Origin: CAVXHQ01 sp963789535
GTDB lineage: Bacteria > Pseudomonadota > Alphaproteobacteria > Rhodobacterales > Rhodobacteraceae
Direction: 5' to 3'
NCBI GenBank assembly: GCA_963789535.1
Contig: CAWBKU010000004.1
Coordinates: forward strand, 186,001-250,000
Length of the DNA stretch: 64,000 nt
A program made the position numbers and the translations under genes. Positions within the stretch are counted from its first letter, which is position 1. Each line of letters starts with the position of its first letter. Shown one piece after another: positions 43,794 through 52,365 of this stretch. The notes under the pieces are model-generated. The model was not told the origin of the DNA. It made no database searches and was given only the letters and a program-made list of their open reading frames with translations.

Positions 43794-45521
43794 TCAGCCC
43801 CCCAGCTTCACGTTGTCGATGCCCACGATCCGGTCGTAGAGCCAGTAGAACGTCATTACCACCACCAGCAGGATCGCGCCCAGCGCCGCCGCCAGACCCC
43901 AGTTCAGGCTGTCCGAGATGTGATAGGCGATCCGGTTCGAGATGAAGACGCCGCGGGTGCCGCCGACGATCTCGGGCGTGATGTAATAGCCGATCGACAG
44001 GATGAACACGAGGATGCTGCCCGCCCCGATGCCCGGCACCGACTGCGGGAAATAGACCCGCCAGAATGCCGTCCAGTCGGTCGCCCCCAGCGATTTCGCG
44101 GCCCGCACATAGCTTGGCGGGATGCCCTTCATCACCGAATAGAGCGGCAGGATCATGAACGGCAGCAGGATATGCGTCATCGCGATGATCGTGCCGGTGA
44201 CGTTGTTGATGAGTTCGAGCCGTTCGAACCCCAGCCCTGCCCAGTCGAGGGTCGCCATCGCCTCGGCGCCGAAGATGCCGTTGAAGATCAGGTTGTAGAC
44301 CAGCGCCAGCGCCTTGAGGACCGCGATCACGATGTTGCAGATGCCGGTGAACAGCGGATCGAGCGCCCAGCCCGCCCATGTCGAATGCCACCAGACCAGC
44401 GTGTCGTTGATGACGCCCTGCGTCTGGAGCAGCACCTTCCACGCCGAGGTGCGCACCAGCAGCGAGGTCCAGAACGGCAACAGGACGAGGATCAGCAGCA
44501 TGTTGCCCGACCGCGCCGGCAGGCTCGCGATGAGCCAGGCGACCGGATAGCCCAGCAGGATGCACGACCCGGTGATGAGCAGGCTCATCCACAGCGTCCG
44601 GATGAACAGCGTGATATAGATCCGCTCGCGCTCGGGGCGCAGCTCGGGGCCGTCGGGGCCGTTGCGCAGGTCGACGGCGTTGAGGAAATAGCCCGACGTG
44701 TATTCGCCGGAATAGAGTTCCAGCGTCTCCCAGGTCGCGGGCGCCACCCAGTCGTCGTCGGCCTCGGCAAAGGCGTCGCGCAGCGACAGCGTCTCGAACC
44801 CCGACACGTCGGGGGATGGGAACGGCGCGGGCGGCGCGGCGCCTGCGGCAAGATCGCGGTAGAGGGCGGTGAACACGAAATCGGGCACGTCCTCTTCGAG
44901 GGGATCGTCCTCGTTGACGTCGACCGTCAGCGTCGCCCAGGCGTCCCAGGCGTCGAACGCCAGTGGCAGGGCGTCGCGGATATCGTCGTTTTCGGCCCAG
45001 GCGGTCCACTGCGCCGGATCGGCGAGGGTCGCGTCCAGCGCCGTGAACTGGTCTGCATAGATGTCCGTCCCAAACCGCCCCACGTCCCGTCCCGAACCGC
45101 GAAACAGCGAGGACATGCCCGACCGCTCATAGTTCAGGCGACTGCCCAGCCGGGTGTGCGCCTTGTATTCCTCGGCGATGACGAGGTCGGTATAGAGATC
45201 GGCAAAGACCTCTTCGCCCGGCACCACGTCTGCATCCCCGGCGCGCGCCTCGAGGGCGGCGGTGGTCCGCGGCAGCGTCTCGGGGACGATGCCGTTCTCG
45301 ACAGAGCGGAACAGCATGTCGGCAATGGGCGCGACAAAAGCCGCGAGGACGAAGATCAGCAAGGGCGCGATAAGCGCCAGCGCCCGCACCTTCTGGCGCC
45401 GCTCGGCGCGCCGCAGGCTCGACCGCAGGGTGGTGCCGTCGGCGGCAAGCATCGGGCCGGCCTTGGCGGTCGTGGCCGTCGGGCCGTCGGACATGCCGGC
45501 GGGGGCGTCGATGTCGGTCAT
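43794..45521 (-). CDS. potB: ABC transporter permease (PotB-like) with large periplasmic insert
   Basis: A 575-residue permease, about twice the usual PotB length. The first membrane segment (ALALIAPLLIFVLAAFVAPIA) is near residue 50; the next (LWMSLLITGSCILLGYPVAWLIA) is near 310. The about 230 residues between are soluble, acidic and presumably periplasmic. The EAA loop is VRAAKSLGATDWTAFWRVYFPQSVPGIGAG. It lies four bases after the DUF1330 stop. Such extended permeases are known in Rhodobacteraceae polyamine-type systems. Confidence 0.9.
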   Translation of the reverse strand: MTDIDAPAGMSDGPTATTAKAGPMLAADGTTLRSSLRRAERRQKVRALALIAPLLIFVLAAFVAPIADMLFRSVENGIVPETLPRTTAALEARAGDADVVPGEEVFADLYTDLVIAEEYKAHTRLGSRLNYERSGMSSLFRGSGRDVGRFGTDIYADQFTALDATLADPAQWTAWAENDDIRDALPLAFDAWDAWATLTVDVNEDDPLEEDVPDFVFTALYRDLAAGAAPPAPFPSPDVSGFETLSLRDAFAEADDDWVAPATWETLELYSGEYTSGYFLNAVDLRNGPDGPELRPERERIYITLFIRTLWMSLLITGSCILLGYPVAWLIASLPARSGNMLLILVLLPFWTSLLVRTSAWKVLLQTQGVINDTLVWWHSTWAGWALDPLFTGICNIVIAVLKALALVYNLIFNGIFGAEAMATLDWAGLGFERLELINNVTGTIIAMTHILLPFMILPLYSVMKGIPPSYVRAAKSLGATDWTAFWRVYFPQSVPGIGAGSILVFILSIGYYITPEIVGGTRGVFISNRIAYHISDSLNWGLAAALGAILLVVVMTFYWLYDRIVGIDNVKLGG

Positions 45522-45525
45522 CGCC

Positions 45526-45813
45526 TCAGACCCCCTCGACCAGGACGATCATGCTCGTCGCGGCAGCGTGACGGATCTTGATGATTTCCTGATATTCCGG
45601 CGCGTTGTAGAATGTCCGCGCCGCCTCGTAACTCTCGAACTCGAACACCACATGGCGCGAGAAAGTCTCACCCTCGGGCGTTTCGGAGGTGCCGCCACGG
45701 ACGATGGGAACGCCGCCATGGGCCGCGAACATCGGCGTGTCCCGGCGCACGTATTCGGCATAGGCCTCGGGGTCGTTCACCGTGATGTGGCCGATGATAT
45801 AGCCCTTGGGCAT
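45526..45813 (-). CDS. DUF1330 family protein
   Basis: A 95-residue ferredoxin-like protein: MPKGYIIGHITVNDPEAYAEYVRRDTPMFAAHGG, then FSRHVVFEFESYEAARTFYNAPEYQEI. Function unknown; these small proteins often lie in catabolic or transport operons. It is embedded between the binding-protein and PotB-like genes. Confidence 0.93.
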   Translation of the reverse strand: MPKGYIIGHITVNDPEAYAEYVRRDTPMFAAHGGVPIVRGGTSETPEGETFSRHVVFEFESYEAARTFYNAPEYQEIIKIRHAAATSMIVLVEGV

Positions 45814-45842
45814 GTCGCTCTCCGGGTGCCAGATGTGGGGGT

Positions 45843-45866
45843 GGCGGCGCCCGATGGGGCGCCGCC
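45843..45866. promoter_or_regulatory. Intercistronic hairpin after potD
   Basis: GGCGGCGCCC (45843-45852) pairs perfectly with GGGCGCCGCC (45857-45866) around GATG, directly downstream of the potD stop on the reverse strand. With no T-tract it is not a classic terminator. Such stems protect the upstream mRNA and allow higher yield of the binding protein. Confidence 0.7.
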
Positions 45867-45874
45867 GGGGTCGC

Positions 45875-47017
45875 CTACTGCGACAGCCAGTTCTGGAAGC
45901 GGCCTTCCACTTCGTCCTGGTTGTCGGCCCACCACTCGATGTTGTTCACCAGATAGTTGGTCTGGTTCTCCGGGTTGGTCGGCATGTGCTGCGCCATTTC
46001 GATCCCGAGAGTGGCGTGCATCCCCACGAGCGGCTGCGACGAGGCGCGGGCCGGACCGTAGGAGATATAGGCCGCCTGATCGGCCAGACGCTGCGTGTCC
46101 GTCGCGAACCGCAGGAAGTGCATCGTGCGGTTCATGCGGGCATCGTCGAGGCCGGTCGGCACGATCCAGCCGTCGAAGTCGAAGACCTGCCAGTCCCACA
46201 GCATCGCGACCGGCTGGTCCTGCTCTTCGATCACCGAGAACAGACGCCCGTTGTAGGTCGAGCCCATGACGACCTCGTTGTCGGCGAGGAGTTGCGGCGT
46301 CTCGGCACCGGCCGACCACCAGATCACGCTGTCGCGGATCGTGTCGAGCTTGGCGAGCGCGCGGTCGACACCTTCCGAGGTCGACAGCACGTCGTAGAGG
46401 TCGGCCTGCTCGACGCCGTCGCAGATCAGCGCCCATTCGAGGTTCTTCTTGGGCCGCTGCTCGAGGGCGCGCATGCCCGGGAACGTCTCGGTGTCGAAGA
46501 CGGCGCAGAGGCCCTCCGGGGTCGCGCCGTTCCAGGCGGCGACATCCGTGCGATAGCCGAAGGTGGTCGAGAACACGATCTGCGGCACGAAGCAGTCGTT
46601 GATGAGCGAGGGGCCGAAGTCGTCGGTGACGCTCTCGCCGCCGTCGCCGGGCGCCAGTGCCTCTTCGAAGTCGATTTCCTCGGCCAGACCCTCGTCGCAG
46701 GCGCGCTGGGCATCGGGGCCTTCGGCGTCGACGAGGTCATAGGGCATGTTGCCCGCCTCCTGTGCCGCACGCAGCTTGGCGATGGCCTCGTTGCTGCTTT
46801 CGTCCCAGGTGATCGTGATGCCGGTCAGGGCGGCATAGGGCTCTGCGTAGGCGGCGATCTGGCTGGCCTGATAGGCGCCGCCCCAGGACATGATCGTCAT
46901 CGCGTCGGCGCAATCGACGCACTCGGGCAGTTCCTGCGCCGAGGCGATCGTCGGCATCGTGCCGGCAAGCGGCACCAGCGTCAGGGCCGTCGCGGAAAGT
47001 AGGTGTCTGATGGTCAT
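45875..47017 (-). CDS. potD: Polyamine-type ABC transporter substrate-binding protein
   Basis: A 380-residue periplasmic protein with signal peptide (LLSATALTLVPLAGTMPTIASA). After it come MTIMSWGGAYQASQIAAYAEP and the spermidine/putrescine-binding features YDLVDAEGPDAQRACDEG, WWSAGAETPQLLADNEVVMG and a tryptophan-rich ligand region. Four cysteines early in the mature region (CVDC and later C residues) are unusual and may form disulfides. It delivers ligand to the PotB/PotC pair. Confidence 0.93.
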   Translation of the reverse strand: MTIRHLLSATALTLVPLAGTMPTIASAQELPECVDCADAMTIMSWGGAYQASQIAAYAEPYAALTGITITWDESSNEAIAKLRAAQEAGNMPYDLVDAEGPDAQRACDEGLAEEIDFEEALAPGDGGESVTDDFGPSLINDCFVPQIVFSTTFGYRTDVAAWNGATPEGLCAVFDTETFPGMRALEQRPKKNLEWALICDGVEQADLYDVLSTSEGVDRALAKLDTIRDSVIWWSAGAETPQLLADNEVVMGSTYNGRLFSVIEEQDQPVAMLWDWQVFDFDGWIVPTGLDDARMNRTMHFLRFATDTQRLADQAAYISYGPARASSQPLVGMHATLGIEMAQHMPTNPENQTNYLVNNIEWWADNQDEVEGRFQNWLSQ

Positions 47018-47103
47018 CGATAGTCTCCCGTTGTCGTGTCCGTATTGGTTTCGGCGGCGGACCGGACGTCATCCCGCTGCCGTATCGTCGCTGCGCGGGC
47101 CTG

Positions 47104-48270
47104 TCAGGCGTCGAGCGCGCGGCAATCCTCTGGCTGCCAGCCGATCTCGACCGTCTCACCGGGGGTGAGGCGGACCTGATCGGGGGCATTGCGTGTCTTG
47201 ACGACGAAATCGTCGTTGCCCGCGACGCGCAGCCGCGTGCGGAAGATGTCGCCCATATAGATGAACTCGAGCACTTCGGCCTTCAGCGTATGGGCACCCT
47301 CGCGCAGCCGGTCGATCTTGAACTCCACCCGTTCCGGCCGGATCGACACCTTGGTGCGCTCGCCGGCCTTGCTCACGTTCACCGGCTGGGCGTCGATCAC
47401 GTCGCCACTGTCGAGCTTCACGGTGCAGCGATCGTCCGCGATGGTCTCGACGACGCCGTCCATCGTGTTGTTCTCGCCGATGAACTGCGCCACGAAGCTG
47501 TTTTCGGGCCGCTCGTAGAGTTCGGACGGCGGGGCAAGCTGCTGGATGCGGCCGGCCTCGAACACCGCGACGCGGTCGGACATGGTCAGCGCCTCGGTCT
47601 GGTCATGGGTCACGTAGACCGTCGTGATGCCAAGGTCGTGGGCCAGCCGGGTGATCTCGAACTGCAACGTCTCGCGCAACTGCTTGTCGAGCGCACCGAG
47701 CGGCTCGTCCATCAGCACCAGCTCCGGCTCGAACACGAGCGCGCGCGCCAGCGCGACCCGCTGCTGCTGACCGCCCGAGAGTTGCGCCGGACGCCTGCCG
47801 CCGAACTTCTCCATCTGCACCATCCCGAGGGCGCGCGTCACCTTCGCCTCGCGATCCGCCTTGCCGATGCCCCGCACCTCGAGCGGAAAGCTCAGGTTCT
47901 CGGCCACGGTCATGTGCGGGAACAGGGCATAGTTCTGGAACACCATGCCGATGCCGCGCTTGTGCGGCGGGATGTTGTTGATCGGCTTGCCGTCGAGGCG
48001 GATGTCGCCGTTGGTCGCCGTCTCGAACCCCGCGAGCATCATCAGGCAGGTCGTCTTGCCCGACCCCGACGGCCCGAGCATCGTCAGGAACTCGCCTTTC
48101 GGCATGGACAGGTTCAGGTCTTTGACGACCAGCGTTTCGCCGTCGTAACTCTTTTGCACCCGTTCGAATTCGACGAACGATGCGTTCCCCGCGGATGCGG
48201 TGGCAGCGGTGGCTTCAGCCAAAGATATCTCCCCGGGCGTCGGACGGTTGGCCCGTCCTGTTGCGCCCAT
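47104..48270 (-). CDS. potA: Polyamine-type ABC transporter ATP-binding protein
   Basis: A 388-residue ATPase. Walker A GPSGSGKTT, Q-loop region VFQNYALFPHMTVAENL, signature LSGGQQQR, Walker B LVLMDEPLGALD and switch histidine TVYVTHDQTEAL are all intact. The C-terminal about 120 residues form a TOBE regulatory domain. About 35 residues precede the conserved start (SFVEFERVQKSYDG), so initiation downstream of ATG 48270 is possible. First gene of the operon; 86 bp before potD. Confidence 0.95.
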   Translation of the reverse strand: MGATGRANRPTPGEISLAEATAATASAGNASFVEFERVQKSYDGETLVVKDLNLSMPKGEFLTMLGPSGSGKTTCLMMLAGFETATNGDIRLDGKPINNIPPHKRGIGMVFQNYALFPHMTVAENLSFPLEVRGIGKADREAKVTRALGMVQMEKFGGRRPAQLSGGQQQRVALARALVFEPELVLMDEPLGALDKQLRETLQFEITRLAHDLGITTVYVTHDQTEALTMSDRVAVFEAGRIQQLAPPSELYERPENSFVAQFIGENNTMDGVVETIADDRCTVKLDSGDVIDAQPVNVSKAGERTKVSIRPERVEFKIDRLREGAHTLKAEVLEFIYMGDIFRTRLRVAGNDDFVVKTRNAPDQVRLTPGETVEIGWQPEDCRALDA

Positions 48271-48453
48271 AAGTTAAGCAAGCGCCCGGCAGGCACGCAA
48301 CCGCAAAGACCGCTTGACCCGGATGTTAGCGACGGACACAGGCAATCGAACCGAAGGCCGCGTGCGGTTCGGGCAGATTGCCTGTCCGGCGGGCAGATGC
48401 ACGACCGATCGGCGATGCGCCTGACAGAATCGGTGCCCGTGCCGCGGACGATT

Positions 48454-49367
48454 TCAGGCCATAATCACCTCGGCGCGCAACGCCTCTGCCCGGTCGGGCA
48501 ACCGTGACATGCGGCTGTAGGGCCTTGCCGGATCGCCATAGGCGGCCTCGACCGGCGCGGCCCGCAGGTCCGGAAACAGGTGCAGCAATTCGAGCAGCGG
48601 CCCCTGAGCGAGGGAGTTCAGGCCCCATTGTCCGGGATAGAAGCTCTCGGTGGCAACGCCGTTCGAGAACACGACCTGATGCGCATCGAACATCAGATGC
48701 ACATAGGTCACGGACCGCACGCCCTGCGCGATCCGCGCCTTGCCGCCCTTCAGGCGCGCCAGATGCGTCGCCCGGATCAGCATGTCCTCGCCCCCGCGTG
48801 CCGTGCCCCGCGCCAGAAGGCCGTGTTGCGGCGAGACGACCAGCCCCCGCTCCCCCGCCCAGCCGCCCGGTGCGATGCGCACGGGCCGCAGCGCCGGCTG
48901 CCGGTCGAGGTCGGCGCGGCCCAGATGCCGCTGACCGACCCAGAGGGCCGGTTTCGCACCGTTGTCGCGCGTGACCACCCGGTCGCCGGGCCGAAGCTGC
49001 TCGACCGGCACCTCGCCGTGCGGCGTCAGGATCATCGTGCCGGCGGTAAAGCAGGGGATGCCAGCGCGATAGAGGTTCTGCGCGCCCCGCATCTGTGCCG
49101 GGCCGATGCCGCGCAACACCAGCGTCTCGCCCTCGGGAAAGGTCAGGAGCGCATTGCCGAACCCGTCGTCCTCGACCGTGACATCCCATGCCGTGACCGG
49201 AACGCCGCCCGGCGTGCGCAGGTCGCTCACGTCGATCTGGTCGTTGAAGCGGCCGTCGCCGTCGGCATCGGCCAGGTCGAAGTCCGTGACCTCGTCATCG
49301 CCGCCCGCCCGCGACATCCCGAACGTGTCGTTGCCCGCCCCGCCGGTCAGGGTGTCGTTGCCCTCCC
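48454..49367 (-). pseudogene. Hint-domain C-terminal part of the RTX gene (separated by frameshift)
   Basis: This frame is the continuation of the upstream RTX repeat gene after a one-base slip at the C7 tract 49365-49371. It begins in repeat sequence (GNDTLTGGAGNDTF), continues as DFDLADADGDGRFNDQ, and then has a Hint_2 (hedgehog/intein-type) module: IPCFTAGTMILTPHGEVPVEQLRPGDRVVTRDNG with the catalytic-type cysteine. Its own first ATG (49317) has no clear ribosome-binding site. Hint modules are common at the end of Rhodobacterales RTX proteins and may act in autoprocessing. Confidence 0.8.
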
Positions 49368-51653
49368 CCCCGCAAGCGTGTCGTTGCCGGTGCCGCCGAA
49401 CAGGGTGTCGTCGCCGTCCTCGCCCGCCAGGGTGTCGTCGCCGTCCTCGCCAAAGAGGGTGTCGTTGCCGGTGCCGCCATCGAGACCGTCGGCGCCGCCG
49501 CCACCATAGAGCAGATCGGCGCCGTCGCCGCCGACGAGCGTATCGTTGCCCTCCTCGCCATAGAGCGAATCGTTGCCGCTGCCGCCGTCGAGGCGGTCGT
49601 CGCCATCGCCACCGACGAGCGTGTCGCGCCCCGCCCCGCCGAACAGCGTATCGTTTCCCGCTCCGGCATAGAGGCCGTCGGCACCGTCGCCGCCATCGAG
49701 CAGGTCGTCGCCGTCCTCGCCAAACAGGGAATCGTCGTCCGCGCCGCCAAAGAGCGCGTCGTCGCCAAAGCCGCCTGCCGCGAAATCATTCCCCGCGCCG
49801 CCGAAGAAGGTGTCGTTGCCGGGACCGTCGTTCGGCCCGGGGGCGTCGTCCCACCTGTCGTTGCCCGCGCCGCCATAACCGGTGTCTTCGCCATCGCCCC
49901 CCGAGAACGTGTCGTCGCCGTCCCCGCCATAGAGCGTGTCGCTGCCGTCGCCGCCCTCCAGCCTGTCGTTCCCGGCGTCCCCCGAAAGGACGTCGTTACC
50001 GGTGCCGCCGAACAGGCTGTCGTCGCCGACACCACCATACAGGGTATCGTTGCCGCCCGCGCCATAGAGGCTGTCGTCGCCCTCGTCGCCAAAGAGCGTA
50101 TCGTCACCGTTCTCGCCAAAGAGCCCGTCGTTGCCGGTCCCGCCATACAGGATATCGTTGCCATCGCCGCCAGAGACCAGATCGTTTCCGGCATCGCCAT
50201 GGACGGTGTCGTTGCCCGCGTTGCCGCCGACGATGTCGTCGCCGTCGCCACCATAGACCGTGTCGTTGCCGCCGTCGGCGTTGACGCCGTCGTTGCCCGC
50301 CCCGCCAAAAATCGTGTCGTCGCCCGTACCGCCGCCGATGCTGTCGTTGCCCGCCCCGCCGAAGACGATGTCGTTGCCCGCGCCGGCGCCGATCCCGTCG
50401 TTGCCCGCCCCGCCGACGACGATGTCGTTGTTGTTGTCGCCGTCGTTCAGGCCGTCGCTGGAATTCGTCCCCAGGATCAGGTCGTAGGTACCATCGGGGA
50501 ACGTGACCCGTTCCACGCCCGACACGGTGTCGACGGCGCCGGTCGGGATATGCGTGACCAACAGGTTGCCGGAGCCGTCGATGTCGAACGCATAGTCGGT
50601 GCGGTTGCCGGCATAGACGATGGTGTCGGTGCCGGCGCCGCCGACGATGCTGTTGTTGCCCGCCCCGCCGGTGAACGTGTCGTCGCCGGTGCCGCCGAAC
50701 AGCGTGTCGTCACCGGCGCCGCCGAACAGCAGGTCGTTGCCGTCGTCGCCATGGATCGTATCGTTGCCGGCGCCACCCGAGAGCGTGTCGTTGCCGCTGC
50801 CGCCGTAGAAGAGGTCGTTGCCCGAACCGCCGGTCACGGAGTCGTTGCCCGCCCCCGCATAGACCGACTGGTCCGCGCCGGACGCCTTTGCATTGATGAT
50901 GTCGTTGCCGCTGCCGGTCTCGACCTCCTCGATGTCGGTGAACGTGCCCCGTGCCGCGCCGCCGTTCTGGGTATAGGTTCCGGCCTCGCTGCCCGAGAAG
51001 GTGACGGTAACGTCCTGCGGCGAGACGAACTGTATCCGGTCCTGGTCGATGCCGCCCGACCCGCCAAAGATCGTGTCGTTGCCCGCGCCGGAGGACATGC
51101 GGAACAGGTCGGCGCCGCTGCCGCCATACAGGACGTCGTCGTCCTCCTCGCCCTGAAAGATGTCGTTGCCCGCGCCGCCATAAAGGGTGTCGCTGCCCGC
51201 GCCGCCATACAGGGTGTCGTTGCCGTCGCCCCCGTCCAGCGTGTCGTTGCCGGTCCCGCCGAACAGCATGTCGTTGCCGGTGAATCCGGCGATGTCGTCG
51301 TTACCCGCCTCTCCCGCGACGACGTCGTCGCCCTGATCGCCGGACATGACGTCGTCACCCGTCCCGCCGTAAAGCGTGTCGTTGCCGGTCCAGCCGAAGA
51401 TGACGTCGTTGCCCGCGCCGCCATAGGCGGTGTCGTCGCCGTCGTCGCCATAGAGAGAATCGTTGCCGTCCTCGCCGACGAGCGTGTCGTTGCCGGTGCC
51501 GCCATAGAGCGAGTCGTTGCCGGTGCCGCCGAACAGCGTGTCGTTGCCCGCCCCGCCATAGGCGACATCGTTGCCGCCAAAGGCATTGACGAGGTCGTTG
51601 CCCGCCCCCCCGTTCAGCGTGTCGCTGCCAGAGCCGCCGTTTATGGTCGCCAT
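49347..51653 (-). CDS. RTX (hemolysin-type Ca2+-binding repeat) protein
   Basis: A 768-residue protein built almost wholly of GGxGxDxxx nonapeptide repeats, which bind Ca2+ and form a beta-roll after type I secretion. The repeats are broken by two non-repeat segments: about residues 190-250 (DRIQFVSPQDVTVTFSGSEA) and about 355-405 (DYAFDIDGSGNLLVTHIPTG). Start ATG 51653 (MATINGGSGSD) has GGAG eight bases upstream. The frame ends at LAGGRATTP because of the frameshift; with one extra G it would continue into the Hint domain. No adjacent type I secretion genes are present. Confidence 0.88.
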   Translation of the reverse strand: MATINGGSGSDTLNGGAGNDLVNAFGGNDVAYGGAGNDTLFGGTGNDSLYGGTGNDTLVGEDGNDSLYGDDGDDTAYGGAGNDVIFGWTGNDTLYGGTGDDVMSGDQGDDVVAGEAGNDDIAGFTGNDMLFGGTGNDTLDGGDGNDTLYGGAGSDTLYGGAGNDIFQGEEDDDVLYGGSGADLFRMSSGAGNDTIFGGSGGIDQDRIQFVSPQDVTVTFSGSEAGTYTQNGGAARGTFTDIEEVETGSGNDIINAKASGADQSVYAGAGNDSVTGGSGNDLFYGGSGNDTLSGGAGNDTIHGDDGNDLLFGGAGDDTLFGGTGDDTFTGGAGNNSIVGGAGTDTIVYAGNRTDYAFDIDGSGNLLVTHIPTGAVDTVSGVERVTFPDGTYDLILGTNSSDGLNDGDNNNDIVVGGAGNDGIGAGAGNDIVFGGAGNDSIGGGTGDDTIFGGAGNDGVNADGGNDTVYGGDGDDIVGGNAGNDTVHGDAGNDLVSGGDGNDILYGGTGNDGLFGENGDDTLFGDEGDDSLYGAGGNDTLYGGVGDDSLFGGTGNDVLSGDAGNDRLEGGDGSDTLYGGDGDDTFSGGDGEDTGYGGAGNDRWDDAPGPNDGPGNDTFFGGAGNDFAAGGFGDDALFGGADDDSLFGEDGDDLLDGGDGADGLYAGAGNDTLFGGAGRDTLVGGDGDDRLDGGSGNDSLYGEEGNDTLVGGDGADLLYGGGGADGLDGGTGNDTLFGEDGDDTLAGEDGDDTLFGGTGNDTLAGGRATTP

Positions 51654-52365
51654 CGTCCGCTCCGGTCCGGTATCAAACCGGTCCCGAATGGCGCAGTCTT
51701 GGTAAAGGTCGCCTTTACCAACCGCGGTCAAGCGCGGCGCATTTTAGCCAAAGTCGAGCCAGCGGCGCCCGTCACCGGCATCGGCGCAACCGCGCCGACC
51801 CGGGTGACGCCACGGGCGGGGGCGTCGTCCGGTTCCCGGTTGCGCCCCCTCCCCCTGCGGCGGGGACGGCGCCCGGATGTCCTCGGGGTGCAGGTGCCTC
51901 GCGACGCAAGGGATGCAATCTGCCACCGGAAACCTGCGCCATCCGCGGCGGACGCGCCCCGGGGGCGCGCCTCCACGCCACGTCCCGGACCCGGAGCCCC
52001 GGCGGAAGACGCCGGAAACCGTCGTTCGGCGCCGCGATGCGGCCGACCGGATCCATCCGAGCGTTCCGCTTCGGCACCAAAGGCCCCACCCGTCGCGCGC
52101 ATCGCATCGGGGTGGCCCGAACGTCGCGTCCCGATGCCGCGGGCTGCGTGACGGGCGCAGGTGCCGGCGCGCGTCGGGCCGCGCGTGGCGCTTGCGCGGC
52201 CGGGACCGACGGCGGCGGGGTCCGCAGGCCGGTCCCACGCCGCGCGCGCCCCGACCACGACTGCACCGACCGATCACAATACCGTCTGCCGGGCCAATTT
52301 CGGTTGACCTTCAGGCCGGTATGCCCCGTTTGTGGGCTTTCCTTTCCGCCTGCCGGGACCGCCAC
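51654..52365. other. 712-bp gap upstream of the RTX and dsbD genes
   Basis: Divergent promoters for the RTX gene (reverse) and the DsbD gene (forward) must lie here. Frames of more than 100 codons exist but are arginine/proline-rich and lack domains. AAGGTCGCCTTTACCA-type dyad sequence (GGTAAAGGTCGCCTTTACC, 51701-51719) lies 48 bp upstream of the RTX start and could be an operator. Confidence 0.5.
51701..51719. promoter_or_regulatory. Dyad upstream of the RTX gene
   Basis: GGTAAAGGTCGCCTTTACC is a nearly perfect inverted repeat (GGTAAAGG / CCTTTACC, spacer TCG) about 50 bp before the RTX start codon. Its position and 8-bp arms fit an operator or a leader hairpin. Confidence 0.5.

Noticed and set aside
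42765..45581. 938-codon forward frame opposite the pot permeases
   Set aside because: Asp/Arg/His-rich antisense shadow of real permease genes on the other strand.
51744..52277. Long Arg/Pro-rich reverse-strand frame upstream of dsbD
   Set aside because: Composition typical of non-coding high-GC DNA; no domain, no ribosome-binding site.
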